Positions 26,999-37,373 are shown, counted from the first letter of the stretch. The stretch: 64,000 nucleotides of DNA from Porticoccaceae bacterium (GCA_902562425.1 CACETF010000008.1:51272-115271), one strand, 5' to 3'. The notes: generated from the sequence alone by a model not told the origin. A program made the numbers and translations.

Positions 26999-28447
26999 AT
27001 GACATATTTAAAGACGCGCCTCGGTGAAATAAGGGGAATTGATGACGGAAAAGTAAAAAGTTTTTTAGGAATACGGTATGGACAGTCGCCAACGAATGGT
27101 CGTCGGTTTCTTCCTCCACTAAGGACATGCCCATGGACAGGCACTTTTGATGCGACAACCTATCCGAATAGGGCAATGCAACTCAAAACTGAGAGCTCGA
27201 GAGGTGAACCGATAGAAGGTGATATGGACGAGGATTGCTTGTTTTTAAACATTGTGACGCCCTCCAATAATACAAAATTATGTCCAGTTCTGCTCTGGAT
27301 TCATGGCGGTGCATTTATCAATGGGTCTGGAAATGAGTTTGATGGATCGGTTTTGGCGTATCAGGGTAATGTGGTGGTGGTGACTGTGAACTACCGCTTG
27401 GGATTATTTGGGTTTCTCGATCTTTCAATTCATGGTAGGCGCTATGCCTCGTCCGCATCAAATAATATTTCTGATCTAATTTTAGCACTCCAGTGGCTAC
27501 AGGAAAATATCGGCGATTATGGGGGGGATTGCAATAACGTGACAATTTTTGGTGAGTCATCCGGTGGGAGCGCCGTGCTTGGACTTCTTGCCGCACCATC
27601 GGCAGATAACCTTTACCACAAGGCAATAGCTCACAGCCCGACCTGTCCTTATAAAACACTATCGGACCCGACTGATCTTATTCTGAAGCAGCTAAATGTT
27701 GACAAAAACGAATATATCGAGACGCTTTTATCCATGCCAGCAAAAAAACTAGTCGATTTAAAGGGGTATTATGGGATCTGTGTGGATGGCTTAGTGGTTA
27801 CGCGATGCGCCTATGAGGCTATCAGAGATAGAGGTGCTTTGGGAGTTCCCCTTTTGATCGGTACCAACCGTGAGGAAGGTACCTTATATACGTCGGGAGA
27901 GGACGAAGCGCAAGACCATTATCCCGCTTGGAACATCGGTCTTGCGAAGCAGACACTTTGCGGGGGGGATCCAACGAAATATCTTGCCGCATTGGCGAGA
28001 GAGTATCCAGACGCTTCTCCAGGAAAATTTCACGAAATGATTTGGACAGACATGTTCCGAAGAAATAGTCTCATAGCAGCAGAACTGGCTTCTGCTGCAG
28101 GTCCCGGTGGCTGGTTTTATAGGTTTGATTACCCCGCAAACTTACCTAGGTATCGAAAGCTTGGGGCTACCCATTCCTGTGAGATGGCCTTTACCTTCAA
28201 CCTTTTCGCAAAAAAGGATGCTAGGGGACATATCTTCCATGACAGAGATAACCCCGATGTAAGGCGTTTAGCCAATATCTGGTCCGATACCATAATTGGG
28301 TTTGCAAGAACAGGACAACCGAATGGCTTTGGTTTACCCCACTGGCCTAAATACCGATCCCCAGACAGACAGTGTCTTATATTTGATGCGAGGCCTCGAA
28401 TAGAGGCCGACCCTGATGAAATTCACCGAGGACTTTGGGATTCTTAA
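26999..28447 (+). CDS. Type B carboxylesterase
   Basis: A roughly 482-residue carboxylesterase/lipase type B. The frame is open from 26852, but family similarity begins at TYLKTRLGEIRGI, so I start at ATG 26999; the extra 49 residues have no family match. The oxyanion hole is LLWIHGGAFINGSG. The nucleophile elbow is FGESSGGSAVLG (Ser about 185), Glu is in GTNREEGTLY (about 293) and His is in GATHSCEMAF (about 391). DEDCLFLNIVTP is a family hallmark. There is no signal peptide with this start, so it is cytoplasmic. It converges with the DUF3604 gene. Confidence 0.88.
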   Translation: MTYLKTRLGEIRGIDDGKVKSFLGIRYGQSPTNGRRFLPPLRTCPWTGTFDATTYPNRAMQLKTESSRGEPIEGDMDEDCLFLNIVTPSNNTKLCPVLLWIHGGAFINGSGNEFDGSVLAYQGNVVVVTVNYRLGLFGFLDLSIHGRRYASSASNNISDLILALQWLQENIGDYGGDCNNVTIFGESSGGSAVLGLLAAPSADNLYHKAIAHSPTCPYKTLSDPTDLILKQLNVDKNEYIETLLSMPAKKLVDLKGYYGICVDGLVVTRCAYEAIRDRGALGVPLLIGTNREEGTLYTSGEDEAQDHYPAWNIGLAKQTLCGGDPTKYLAALAREYPDASPGKFHEMIWTDMFRRNSLIAAELASAAGPGGWFYRFDYPANLPRYRKLGATHSCEMAFTFNLFAKKDARGHIFHDRDNPDVRRLANIWSDTIIGFARTGQPNGFGLPHWPKYRSPDRQCLIFDARPRIEADPDEIHRGLWDS

Positions 28448-28499
28448 TTGATACCGATACACTGAATATAATACTAGCTCTTTTTTTAAATTTCGCAGT

Positions 28500-30416
28500 T
28501 TATTTTGGTTCATACCATATAGGTGAGGAGTAAGCGCGCTCTTGAATGACTCTTGGTGGAGGGTCCATCTTCCCTCCCCATGGATCATAGCTTGGACTTT
28601 TTACAGTTGTTTCATAGATGTTTGCGTCGTATGTATTCCACCGAGGTGTCGGTATCTGCAGTACCCTAGCGTAATAGAATGCAGACTCATCAGGATGAAA
28701 ATCTGGATCTCTCCAGGCTACTTCCAAAGCAGGACTTCCGACGGTATTTCGGTAATTAGCAGCAGATATGTTCACTGTGGATTTTATAGGAGGAACCTTA
28801 CCATTTTCTTTTAGAGTTCGTTCTCCCGACCACACTACATCATAGACTTTTTCGTGAAGAGTACCCTGTTGATCTCTCCAGCCTTTGATAACCTGAAGTC
28901 TGTCAAGATTCGCGCCATCTGGCTCCCGCATTGCAGCGATAAGGAAGTGTGGAACCCCGTTTTGCTTGTCCATCACTAAATCTCCCCCCATTGGCACTCC
29001 TTTTTTGTATCCTATCTTTGCGATATTTGGACTTGAAGCATCATAATTATTAAAATCCCAGCCCCCGAAAAATCTCAGAATAATTCTTGGTCCGGTTGTG
29101 GCGTAGACCTCTCGACGCTTCATTGCAGAAAAAATAGCTTCTCGAGTATTTTCTGTTGCCCATATTGCGGCATAACCTGATGCAGAAAAAATAGATGATC
29201 TAGCAGCTCGAAACGGATTAGGTTGGTCCGTAGCCATTTTGCCCCAGAAGTTTTTTTCATTTGCTGTCGCTAGCCCGGTATGTGAGTCTGTAGACCCAAT
29301 TACCCCGAATTTGAAGGGATTGACGGCTACGTCTGCTCGCCGATCAAGTCCTGTTTTTAACGCCCCCCTTACAAATGATCGTTCAGCGATTTTTTCTTCA
29401 GAAATACTTGACGAGTCTTTATGACGATAACTTGATACCACGTCCCACCATGCGTCTTCAAAACTCGCAAATTCGTCATCCGGCGAAACCAACGGGTGAG
29501 TCTCACTGTCACCTTTGATCTGCGTCACCTCGACTATTGGCTCTAAAGAAGAGCGGGTGACAGCATAGCCTTTTGTAATGGGTAATCCGTGGAAGGTCTT
29601 TGAAGCAAACATCTTTCCGCCGCTTAGGTTACTATTATGAGGGATAGAAATTACACCGCTCCCAGTAGTACCAATATACCTCTCGAGAAATGACCATAGG
29701 TCCTCAGGGTTGTCACTATCATTTGATGAAAACGGAATAATTTTCTTGGTGTGCTCAGGTCCACCAGCAAATAGAACATTACGATGTAGGCCCCCGCTGC
29801 TATATTCGTATCCGGAAAATGTAGTAAAACTTCCTGGATCGTTATATTTCTCAGCTATATCAACTACACTGTTCCATACTTGTTGTCTAAACTTTTTATC
29901 GATCATAAAGCCCGATGCTTTCATTGCCTTCCCGTAGCTGAGGGCTTCTGCACCAGCTCTGAAATCTTGCTCCGTCTCGGAAGCAAGTACTTCGTCTGCA
30001 ACGGGAAGCTTTTTCAGCTTCTCGAGGACAGTTCTTGCTGATTCGGTGTTCAGCAGGCTGGGATCTCCCGCTGCTAAACGGGGAAAGACTCCCATATTTT
30101 CGGCATGGTCAGACACCATCAAAAAATCAAGGGGGGTTACGAGCTGCGCTGCGAGGCCATTGCTTATAATTTGCTCTCCCCTGGCAAATCGATAAGCCTC
30201 GTCCGGTGTGGTTCTTGACCCTAAGGGATATGCATCTGCAGAGAGGTAGGTGTGCACATGGGTATCCCCCCACAATGGCCTGCTTGGGTAGTTCGGGTTT
30301 TCTGGAGACGAGGGGGTCTCAGCGTTTATTTGCGCCAGTAGGCAAAGCACCGAGCTGCCCACCACTATTCGTATTGAGGACCTCTTTAAACTATGTTCGT
30401 CACGCTTAGCTTCCAT
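28500..30416 (-). CDS. DUF3604 family protein, exported
   Basis: A 638-residue DUF3604 protein with a signal peptide (IRIVVGSSVLCLLAQINA). The family start NPSRPLWGDTHVHTYLSADA is clear (PSRPLWGDTHVH here), with metal-binding candidates in GDTHVHT, SDHAENMG, SIPHNSN and GSTDSHTG. This PHP-like histidine pattern implies a metal-dependent hydrolase, but no reaction is established for the family. It is probably periplasmic. It is the last gene of an operon with an ADP-ribosylglycohydrolase-fold protein 20 bases upstream. That association suggests processing of a glycosylated or esterified compound (inference). Confidence 0.85.
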   Translation of the reverse strand: MEAKRDEHSLKRSSIRIVVGSSVLCLLAQINAETPSSPENPNYPSRPLWGDTHVHTYLSADAYPLGSRTTPDEAYRFARGEQIISNGLAAQLVTPLDFLMVSDHAENMGVFPRLAAGDPSLLNTESARTVLEKLKKLPVADEVLASETEQDFRAGAEALSYGKAMKASGFMIDKKFRQQVWNSVVDIAEKYNDPGSFTTFSGYEYSSGGLHRNVLFAGGPEHTKKIIPFSSNDSDNPEDLWSFLERYIGTTGSGVISIPHNSNLSGGKMFASKTFHGLPITKGYAVTRSSLEPIVEVTQIKGDSETHPLVSPDDEFASFEDAWWDVVSSYRHKDSSSISEEKIAERSFVRGALKTGLDRRADVAVNPFKFGVIGSTDSHTGLATANEKNFWGKMATDQPNPFRAARSSIFSASGYAAIWATENTREAIFSAMKRREVYATTGPRIILRFFGGWDFNNYDASSPNIAKIGYKKGVPMGGDLVMDKQNGVPHFLIAAMREPDGANLDRLQVIKGWRDQQGTLHEKVYDVVWSGERTLKENGKVPPIKSTVNISAANYRNTVGSPALEVAWRDPDFHPDESAFYYARVLQIPTPRWNTYDANIYETTVKSPSYDPWGGKMDPPPRVIQERAYSSPIWYEPK

Positions 30417-30436
30417 TTCGATGATCCAGGCCCCAC

Positions 30437-31819
30437 TTAAATGGTAGCCGATATCGTATTTTTAACTTCCAGCGTCCGTCTTGCAAGCTCCGTCATTGTG
30501 ATTTCTTGGAATCCAATCACGTTAGGTTTAATAGTATCATTGAGTGGTGAGACGAGGCTGGAATCAAGTTTTGAATGACCTTTTATGGCGCCTAAAATGG
30601 AGCCACATGTGGCTCCATTACAGTCTGTATCCCATCCACCCTCAACTGATAGGCATACAGATTTATGAAAATTCTCATCTCCGTAAATCATAGCACCTAT
30701 CACGACTAGGGCGTTGTTAACAGTGTGGACACCGCTAAGCTCACCAAAATTTGCCTCAACCCAGTCCATGTACATGTGAAAATCGTCAAGAGTATTCGCT
30801 TTATTCAATGCGGCCCTTGACGCCTCAGCGAGCTTACTATTTTTGGGGATTTCCGACAGACCGATCGTTATAAGTTCCCGTGGATTTGATTCCACAAAGG
30901 CTGCCGCTATAATGGCCGCAAACATCATTTCACCGTAAATGCCATTTGCTCGGTGGGTCCAGCATGCATCTCGATAGGCGAACTCGGCAGCAAGCTCTGG
31001 ATTTCCTGCACATGCATAACCCCAGCCATCCGCCCTAATTTGAGCCCCAATCCACTCCCTGTAAGGATTACGATAAGAACTCGTGTACTCTGGTGTTACC
31101 CAGTTTGACTTCGCTCTGCGAGGGACAGCATTATTATAGTTTAATATCGCTTGGGTCTCTGCGGTGCAAATTACATTGTAGGGAAGGCTCTGATTCCAAG
31201 TGTGCGCGACGTGACGCCATGTAAACTGAGGTCCATACTCCTCCAATATCTTTAGCGCGATGAGCGTGTAGTGGATGTCGTCATCGGGCTCCATATATGA
31301 GATGTTCTCTCGATGGGATTTGGGGCAGTGGATTGTGAGTTGGTCGCCAACATCTTTTCCGCTGAAGTAATGATCCAGAGGCCAGTGATTTCGATTTTCA
31401 AGATATGACCTGATTAGGTTGCGACCGACTATCCCGTCTTTCCCACTTATGCCCATGCCCTCAACGGGCTTACCCAAAGCGCAGCCAGCAGCCCTACCCG
31501 TCCAAGCCCCATGCAATTTATCAAACAACTCCTCTTGACCCAGAGCTTCAAGTTTCCTGGGACCTACTGGTCGTTTATTTTTTATCTCTGAAAGGATATT
31601 GGGTTGGTCATAGCGAAAATTAGAGGAAACCTCGAGCTTACTCAAAGAATTATATATCTCTTCTAAAGCTTGAAAGTTCATGTCATTTTTGTCTTTGTCT
31701 TTTGCAAGTTCAGCCACTTGATCGTTTAAACTTTTTGGCACAACTACACCCTCATATCTCAGCTGGGTGAGTTCGGATTTGACAAGTTCTAAAGGGGTAT
31801 CCCATCCAGCGAAGGTCAT
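30437..31819 (-). CDS. ADP-ribosylglycohydrolase-fold protein
   Basis: A 460-residue paralogue of the protein at 4742-6355. It has the same helical N-terminal extension (about 100 residues) before HGAWTGRAAGCALGKPVEG. The metal sites are EPDDDIHYTLIAL and GGWDTDCNGATCGSILGA. It ends soon after ELARRTLEV, without the beta-rich tail of the other copy. The ATG at 31819 is preceded by GAGGAGC at good spacing. The acidic metal ligands are intact, so it is likely active. The substrate is unknown; the catabolic operon argues for a small N- or O-glycoside. Confidence 0.87.
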   Translation of the reverse strand: MTFAGWDTPLELVKSELTQLRYEGVVVPKSLNDQVAELAKDKDKNDMNFQALEEIYNSLSKLEVSSNFRYDQPNILSEIKNKRPVGPRKLEALGQEELFDKLHGAWTGRAAGCALGKPVEGMGISGKDGIVGRNLIRSYLENRNHWPLDHYFSGKDVGDQLTIHCPKSHRENISYMEPDDDIHYTLIALKILEEYGPQFTWRHVAHTWNQSLPYNVICTAETQAILNYNNAVPRRAKSNWVTPEYTSSYRNPYREWIGAQIRADGWGYACAGNPELAAEFAYRDACWTHRANGIYGEMMFAAIIAAAFVESNPRELITIGLSEIPKNSKLAEASRAALNKANTLDDFHMYMDWVEANFGELSGVHTVNNALVVIGAMIYGDENFHKSVCLSVEGGWDTDCNGATCGSILGAIKGHSKLDSSLVSPLNDTIKPNVIGFQEITMTELARRTLEVKNTISATI

Positions 31820-31872
31820 TATTTGCTCCTCATTTTGGTAATTTAATCAGTAGAAATCTTTCACTCTGCTGC

Positions 31873-32730
31873 TTAATCTACCGTTATCGATTGAAAGTTC
31901 GGCGATCTTTTCTCAACGAAAGATGACACGCCCTCTTTGAAATCTTCTCGTTTAAGACTTTCATCCATCCACAGTTTCGATTCTTCCATGGACATTCCAA
32001 GCTCCTGATTTAGATGTCGGTAGACCTGTTTTTTCATCATCATAATAGATATCGGAGCTGAGGTTTTGGCGATTTCGTTTAGGTATTGTTTCGCTTCAAT
32101 AGCAGATTTGCCGGTTTCGCAAAGACGATTAGCGTATCCAATTCGAAAGGCCTCCACCGCATCCAGTCGTTTCGAGGTCCAGAGTAGGTCTAATGCATTA
32201 GAGGGCCCCACAAGTCGCGGTAGCATCCAACTAGTTCCATGCTCAGCGATCAGTCCTCGCGGCCCAAAAGAGGTTACAAATTTAGCGGTCCGGTCTACGA
32301 ATCGGAGATCACAGAATGTCGCATAACTGAATCCAAGTCCTGCACTAGCGCCGTTCACGGCAGCTATCAACGGTTTTCGCAAGCCGAGAAAGTAGGCCGG
32401 AGAAGACAGAAAATTTGGGTCATTGTCTGGATTGCCGGGATTTACTGAAAGTTTTTCGTGCGATTTCCGGATCGATGCCCCAGCCTTGCTCATCTCAGTC
32501 AACGAGCCTATATCAAAGCCGGAGCAGAATCCTTTGCCCGCACCGGTGAGGATAGTTCCTACAATTTTACCATTTCGCTCTGAGCAATCAAGTGCATGGC
32601 GAATTTCCGCCTGTGTTAGGTCGGTCAAAGCGTTTAACTTGCTGGGTCGGTTGATCGTGATGGTTGCTACAGGTCCATCGATTTCGTAGATAATTTCATC
32701 ATATGCAAGAGGTCTAGTTTGTGATGTCAT
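31873..32730 (-). CDS. Enoyl-CoA hydratase/isomerase family protein
   Basis: A 285-residue crotonase-fold protein. It has the oxyanion-hole segments GAGKGFCSGFDIGSL and AAVNGASAGLGFSYA. The first catalytic Glu of typical hydratases is absent (GLGFSYATF), while GLIAEHGTSWMLPRLVG keeps an acidic residue nearby. It may therefore be an isomerase, hydrolase or lyase-type crotonase instead of a standard hydratase. The start ATG 32730 overlaps the dehydrogenase stop by four bases (ATGA). Confidence 0.85.
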   Translation of the reverse strand: MTSQTRPLAYDEIIYEIDGPVATITINRPSKLNALTDLTQAEIRHALDCSERNGKIVGTILTGAGKGFCSGFDIGSLTEMSKAGASIRKSHEKLSVNPGNPDNDPNFLSSPAYFLGLRKPLIAAVNGASAGLGFSYATFCDLRFVDRTAKFVTSFGPRGLIAEHGTSWMLPRLVGPSNALDLLWTSKRLDAVEAFRIGYANRLCETGKSAIEAKQYLNEIAKTSAPISIMMMKKQVYRHLNQELGMSMEESKLWMDESLKREDFKEGVSSFVEKRSPNFQSITVD

Positions 32731-33941
32731 TTGTGTAATCTCCGATACGCCTTGTCACCTATCTTTTTGCAGATGTCGAGACCAAAATTGTGGGCGTCTA
32801 AAATTGCTTTCCGAAGCGATTCGTGTGTTACAGGCATCAGCATATTGTGGGCGATTGGCTTGTCCAATGTTGCTTCGATAAGAAGATTGAGAAAGTCTTG
32901 TTTTTTTGTCGAGAGTAAAATTTGTCCGAGATGGATTGGTAAACCAACCCTAGCAAAGAAGCTGGCTACTTTCTCTAAGTCGTTCGATCTTTCCATGGAT
33001 AGTTGGGTCATGAGCCCCATCGCCACCATTTCCCCGTGCATAAAGTTTTGGTGAACAATCTGTATTTCCGGATAGGAATTACCAACAGCATGGGCCAGGG
33101 CGAGCCCACTGTTTTCGAAACCTAATCCACTGAGTAGAGTATTTGCCTCGATGATATGTTCAACTGCTTCATCATTACGGCGACCTCTTACCGCAATTGC
33201 AGCAGTCTCACCGTACTTGTACAAAGTTTGTGCGCATATTTCGCTGATTGCACAAGATGCGAGCGCGGGGCGTCCCCCAGACGCCGTTATAGTTTTGGGA
33301 TTTGTAAGGCAAATACGAGCCTCATACCAAGTAGCCATCGCGTCCCCCATTCCAGACACGAGATACCTTTCTCCTGCGTCAACTATAACATCAGTGTCTA
33401 CAATAACCATTGCGGGGTGCTGTGGATAAAATTCGATATTTTCTAGGATACCTTTTTCAGAGTAGATAGCAGATAATGCCGAGCACGGAGCGTCTGTTGA
33501 GGCTATAGTAGGAATTATTACGGCCGGAATATTTAACCGAAATGCGATGGCTCTGCCCGCATCAATAAGCTTTCCACCGCCGGTGGCAATAAGACATGTG
33601 ATGTTTTGTCCAAGCATTGCATGTACTTGTGAATGGATCTCACTGAGTGAGCATTCTCCCCCGAAAATGAGTGGAGTTGCAGTTATGCCCGAATTGTCAA
33701 GGCTGGAAGAGATTTTCGGTCCTAAAACCCTGTGCCCGCGGATTGATGCCATCAATCCTGCCCTTTTTATGTCCAGTAGAGAGAGATAGTGTCCGACATG
33801 ATTAATTATTCTAGGGCCTTGTATATATCGCTGTCCTGCAGCAAATATTCGCGGGGATGTTTCCCCTTTTTGGACATAGAATTGTCTAGGGAGGTATGGT
33901 TTTCCTTTCATTTTAAGATCCATTTGAAAGCGGTTTGTCAT
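32727..33941 (-). CDS. Iron-containing alcohol dehydrogenase (glycerol dehydrogenase-like)
   Basis: A roughly 404-residue group III alcohol dehydrogenase. It carries the nucleotide-binding ATGGGKLIDAGRAIA, PTIASTDAPCSALSAIYSE and the metal ligands GMGDAMATW (Asp), ALAHAVGNSYPE (His) and NFMHGEMVAMGL (His). This is the GldA pattern. The ATG at 33941 lacks a clear ribosome binding site; ATG 33923 and 33911 are alternatives. It heads a four-gene operon with enoyl-CoA hydratase, ADP-ribosylglycohydrolase-fold and DUF3604 genes and is divergent from the acyl-CoA synthetase. It oxidises a polyol or hydroxy compound. Confidence 0.88.
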   Translation of the reverse strand: MTNRFQMDLKMKGKPYLPRQFYVQKGETSPRIFAAGQRYIQGPRIINHVGHYLSLLDIKRAGLMASIRGHRVLGPKISSSLDNSGITATPLIFGGECSLSEIHSQVHAMLGQNITCLIATGGGKLIDAGRAIAFRLNIPAVIIPTIASTDAPCSALSAIYSEKGILENIEFYPQHPAMVIVDTDVIVDAGERYLVSGMGDAMATWYEARICLTNPKTITASGGRPALASCAISEICAQTLYKYGETAAIAVRGRRNDEAVEHIIEANTLLSGLGFENSGLALAHAVGNSYPEIQIVHQNFMHGEMVAMGLMTQLSMERSNDLEKVASFFARVGLPIHLGQILLSTKKQDFLNLLIEATLDKPIAHNMLMPVTHESLRKAILDAHNFGLDICKKIGDKAYRRLHK

Positions 33942-34045
33942 GGGGACTCATTGCAAAACTGGAGTTAGATCAATTTAGTTTTAGTGTTACTATTTGCAAA
34001 TTTTGAACTAAACCCTTTATTACTACGTGACGGTTAAAAACTAAC

Positions 34046-35749
34046 ATGACTCGACTGGAAGCAATAGAGAAATTATGTGCACCGGGTCAGCCATTTGAAC
34101 TCAATTTCACCCAAATACGAGGTCAACGCTGCAAGGTTTTTTCTCATGCGCCCGAGACTCTCCGTGATCTCTATGAGGAAACTCGGAGCGACTTGGAATA
34201 TCTTGTTTTTGAAGGCGAGCGGATGACTTTCGAGGAGGTGTATCAGCATGCGAGCGCCCTCGGAAGCGCAATGATCAGTGAATTTGGAGTTGCTAAAGGT
34301 GATCGAGTTGCGATTGCAATGAGAAATTATCCAGAGTGGGTTGTTGCATTTTTTGCTGTAACCGCGATTGGAGCCATAGCAGTTTCTATGAACGCGCACT
34401 GGAGTTCGCGAGAGCTTTTTTATGGATTAGCAGATTGTAGGCCTAAGTTGATCTTTGTTGATCACGAGCGTTTAGATGATTTGTCAGCTGATTCGTCGTT
34501 ACTGTCGGGCACAGAGATCATTAGAGTACGAGCTGAGGAAAATATAAACATTCGTTCTGATGAATACACTAAAATAGTGAGCAATCACTATGGATGTGAT
34601 ATGCCCTTTGTCAATATTAATGCAGACGACGACGCTACTCTTATTTATACATCTGGGTCAACTGGAAGACCCAAGGGTGTAGTATCAACTAATCGAAGCA
34701 TTATTAGTGCGCTACTTTCATGGGAGCTTGACGCAGAATTACGATCTTTTCTGGGACAGTATGAACAACCCAAACCCTCTTACCAAGAATCCTTTTTGTT
34801 GTCGGTACCCCTGTTTCATGTGTCAGGCTCTCATGTAGGCATGCTCGCCAGTCTCCGATCGCAACGGAGACTCATCTTAATGTACAAATGGGACACAGAG
34901 ACTGGAATGGACTTGATAGAGCGAGAGCGTGTGACTGTCTTTACCGCGGCACCAGCAATTACAGGCGACCTTATTCAAGCCGCATCTCAACAAAATCGAG
35001 ACTTGTCGGGTCTACTAATTGTTGGGGGGGGAGGAGCTCCGAGGGCACCAGCGCAGGTTCATGAAATTGGAGAACTAGCTGAACATGTTGTTCCTTCAAC
35101 CGGTTGGGGGATGACGGAGACTAACGCCATTGGCACTGGAATCTTAGGGACAACATATCTTGAACGTCCCTCAAGTAGTGGACAATGTGCTGCGGTTCTT
35201 GAGCTGAGAGTGGTAGACGCGGAGGGTAACATTTTAGGTCCTAATTCAAGGGGAGAACTTCAAGTCCGAGGCACGTCAATGTTCAGATGTTACTGGAACC
35301 GCCCGGAGGAGACTGTTATGGCTTTTGACAAGGACTGGTTCAAAACCGGAGATATAGCATACATGGATCGGGAAGGATTTTTATATATTGTTGATCGCGC
35401 TAAGGACATTGTTATTAGGGGTGGAGAGAATATTGCCTGCTTAGCCGTAGAGGATGCGCTGTTAGCACATACCGATGTAGTGGAGGCGTGTGTGTATGGG
35501 TTACCAGATGATCGTTTGGGTGAGACTGTTGGTGCGACTCTTCTTGTGAAGCGCAAAATCGACGCTGAAGTATTGGAGAGGTTTCTGGGCGATAGATTGG
35601 CAAAGTTCGAAATTCCCAGTCTCGTGCGACAGCAAACTGCTCCGCTACCAAGAGGTGCATCGGGAAAAATTTTGAAACGATTGCTTAGATTAGAGGCAAG
35701 TAAAGAGCTACGATCCCAAGCTGCTGGTAAATCCGAGAGGAATAGTTAG
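34046..35749 (+). CDS. AMP-dependent acyl-CoA synthetase
   Basis: A 567-residue ANL-superfamily adenylating enzyme. It has P-loop YTSGSTGRPKGV (about residue 200), WGMTETNAIG, GWxxTGD seen as WFKTGDIAYMD, and IVDRAKDIVIRGGENI, with the C-terminal lysine in LPRGASGKILKRLL. It activates a carboxylic acid to its CoA thioester via an acyl-adenylate. It is divergent from the Fe-type dehydrogenase operon, so both may be induced together. A second synthetase of similar length is at 44410-46098. No ribosome binding site is obvious before ATG 34046. Confidence 0.9.
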   Translation: MTRLEAIEKLCAPGQPFELNFTQIRGQRCKVFSHAPETLRDLYEETRSDLEYLVFEGERMTFEEVYQHASALGSAMISEFGVAKGDRVAIAMRNYPEWVVAFFAVTAIGAIAVSMNAHWSSRELFYGLADCRPKLIFVDHERLDDLSADSSLLSGTEIIRVRAEENINIRSDEYTKIVSNHYGCDMPFVNINADDDATLIYTSGSTGRPKGVVSTNRSIISALLSWELDAELRSFLGQYEQPKPSYQESFLLSVPLFHVSGSHVGMLASLRSQRRLILMYKWDTETGMDLIERERVTVFTAAPAITGDLIQAASQQNRDLSGLLIVGGGGAPRAPAQVHEIGELAEHVVPSTGWGMTETNAIGTGILGTTYLERPSSSGQCAAVLELRVVDAEGNILGPNSRGELQVRGTSMFRCYWNRPEETVMAFDKDWFKTGDIAYMDREGFLYIVDRAKDIVIRGGENIACLAVEDALLAHTDVVEACVYGLPDDRLGETVGATLLVKRKIDAEVLERFLGDRLAKFEIPSLVRQQTAPLPRGASGKILKRLLRLEASKELRSQAAGKSERNS

Positions 35750-37373
35750 CATTCACAAATAGTGTGTTTTATCAAGGTGAGCGGTTCGTTTACTTTACGT
35801 TTGTCAAGCAATTGTCTCAGTTACATCACTTGAAATGTTAATCAAGTATTTTTTACACACTTTTATTCGTCATTGATAGGCTGTTGCTAAAATAACTGCA
35901 TAACTAATTTATGCAGTTAATGTTTCTTCTTTGCAAAGAATCCCTATTCTTAGACTCTATGACCAAGTCACAATGTTATCCTTGAAATATAATGTGTGCT
36001 TAACCTCAATATTGTAAAGATTTTCGCGTCGACTATTGTGGTATGAGGGGGTAGGGGAGAGAGATTCTTTCTCAACTTTTTTATCGATATCGCGGGCACA
36101 TCCGATTGCTTGGGTAAATTTTAACGGAGTTGAACGTCAAAAATCGATACGGGGATCTTCAACTGTAGATAATCTCGGAGATTCCGTTACTCTGTCCTCA
36201 ATCCAAAACAGCAGCATTGTCACTAACTTGGTTACGTTTGTTGACGTCTTAAAAAACTCGGGTATTCGGTTCGGCATCGGATTTAGGGAACCCATTAGCA
36301 ATGCAGGAATCCCGATATTTTACCAAATGGAGTGGAGACAAGTGATTTCGAATTGGATGGTGACATAGACTTGATGCTTGTGAGAGGTGACATCGGTTCA
36401 AATTTGCTTTATGGGAATCTCGGCAGTCTCCTATTTAAGGAAAGTCCATCTGTTGACGTGGTTCTCCAATGGGTCACATAACTTGATGCAACTGATCAAT
36501 TCGGTTTTTTACGAATTTGGGGAAGAATACATCCCCCTCAACTGACGATATCTTTAGACGGATAATTGGCAAAACGAGTTGGGCTAGATGCTTTTTCAGA
36601 GGCTAGGAAGTAATAAGAGGGAGCCGAGACTAATCAGTGCTATTCCATTACTAATGTTTTTACTTTAATAATGGTCAAGGAGCGCGTGTTGCGTCTTTGT
36701 AGGATTAAGTCACGTACTGTCCAGTTTTTTTGGGGGGGTCGGAAATTTTGTATTCTTGATTACCAGTTTTTTCGGTCGGTCAGGTACAAACCTATTTGTT
36801 TTGATCTTCAATCGAATCGTTTAAAACTTCAATTAACTCAATAATTACTTTTCGTTCATCATTTGGAGGTAATAGGTGAGAGGAAGATTACGCACAAAAA
36901 TCACTTCTGTTCGGCCTATCAACCGTTCAAAGTCAACGGAGTAGTCCTTAATTCATCACCGTCCTTCTTTTGCGGTTTTGGACTTCCTCTCTAAGTTGAT
37001 GTGGTTACGACAGATACTATGGTTTATTTTGGATGATCGGCGAGTCTGAGTAATATTCGTGTAAGCACGGGTTGTAAATAATGCACTTTTTTAAGGAACC
37101 TTTAGCAAATTTTATATCAGATTGGCAATTTTTGGTGTTTATGATGATGCTTTGCAAAAAAACTCGCAGGCTAATGGACATGCTGTAAAAATAATTATGC
37201 TGTTTTAATGGGAGAGATAATAAAGAATCTGTCCAAGATTCGGTCATTTAGAGAGTAATCATCTTTTAGTTTAGGAGTTCTTTTGCGGCATTGAATAGAT
37301 CGACTAATTGCCATCGTTCTTGCTACATCGTGTTTTTTGTTTTGCTTTTCTGTTGTAATTGAGGAGCTTTGTT
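35750..37373. other. 1.6 kb stretch without an intact gene
   Basis: No convincing gene is seen here. From about 36020 to 36480 two overlapping plus-strand frames read as protein-like. One runs 36036-36368 and ends at TAG (NLVTFVDVLKNSGIRFGIGFREPI). The other, one base over, continues the sense as NGVETSDFELDGDIDLMLVRGDIG and then WVT before a stop. A frameshifted relic is likely, but I do not recognise the family. The remainder (36541-37373) is AT-rich with homopolymer runs such as a G7 tract near 36731, and its short frames look accidental. Confidence 0.45.
35893..35919. repeat. Perfect 9 bp hairpin downstream of the acyl-CoA synthetase
   Basis: TAACTGCAT and ATGCAGTTA form a 9 bp stem around AACTAATTT, followed by ATGTTTCTTCTTT. 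It lies 144 bases after the synthetase stop and could be a distant terminator. A second palindrome, TTCTTTGCAAAGAA, follows at 35927-35940. Confidence 0.45.

Noticed and set aside
36721..36800. Homopolymer tracts (T and G runs) as a phase-variable switch
   Set aside because: No intact gene begins or continues across them, so there is nothing for them to switch.
37017..37247. 76-codon minus-strand frame in the gene-free stretch
   Set aside because: AT-rich, no ribosome binding site, no family pattern; consistent with chance.
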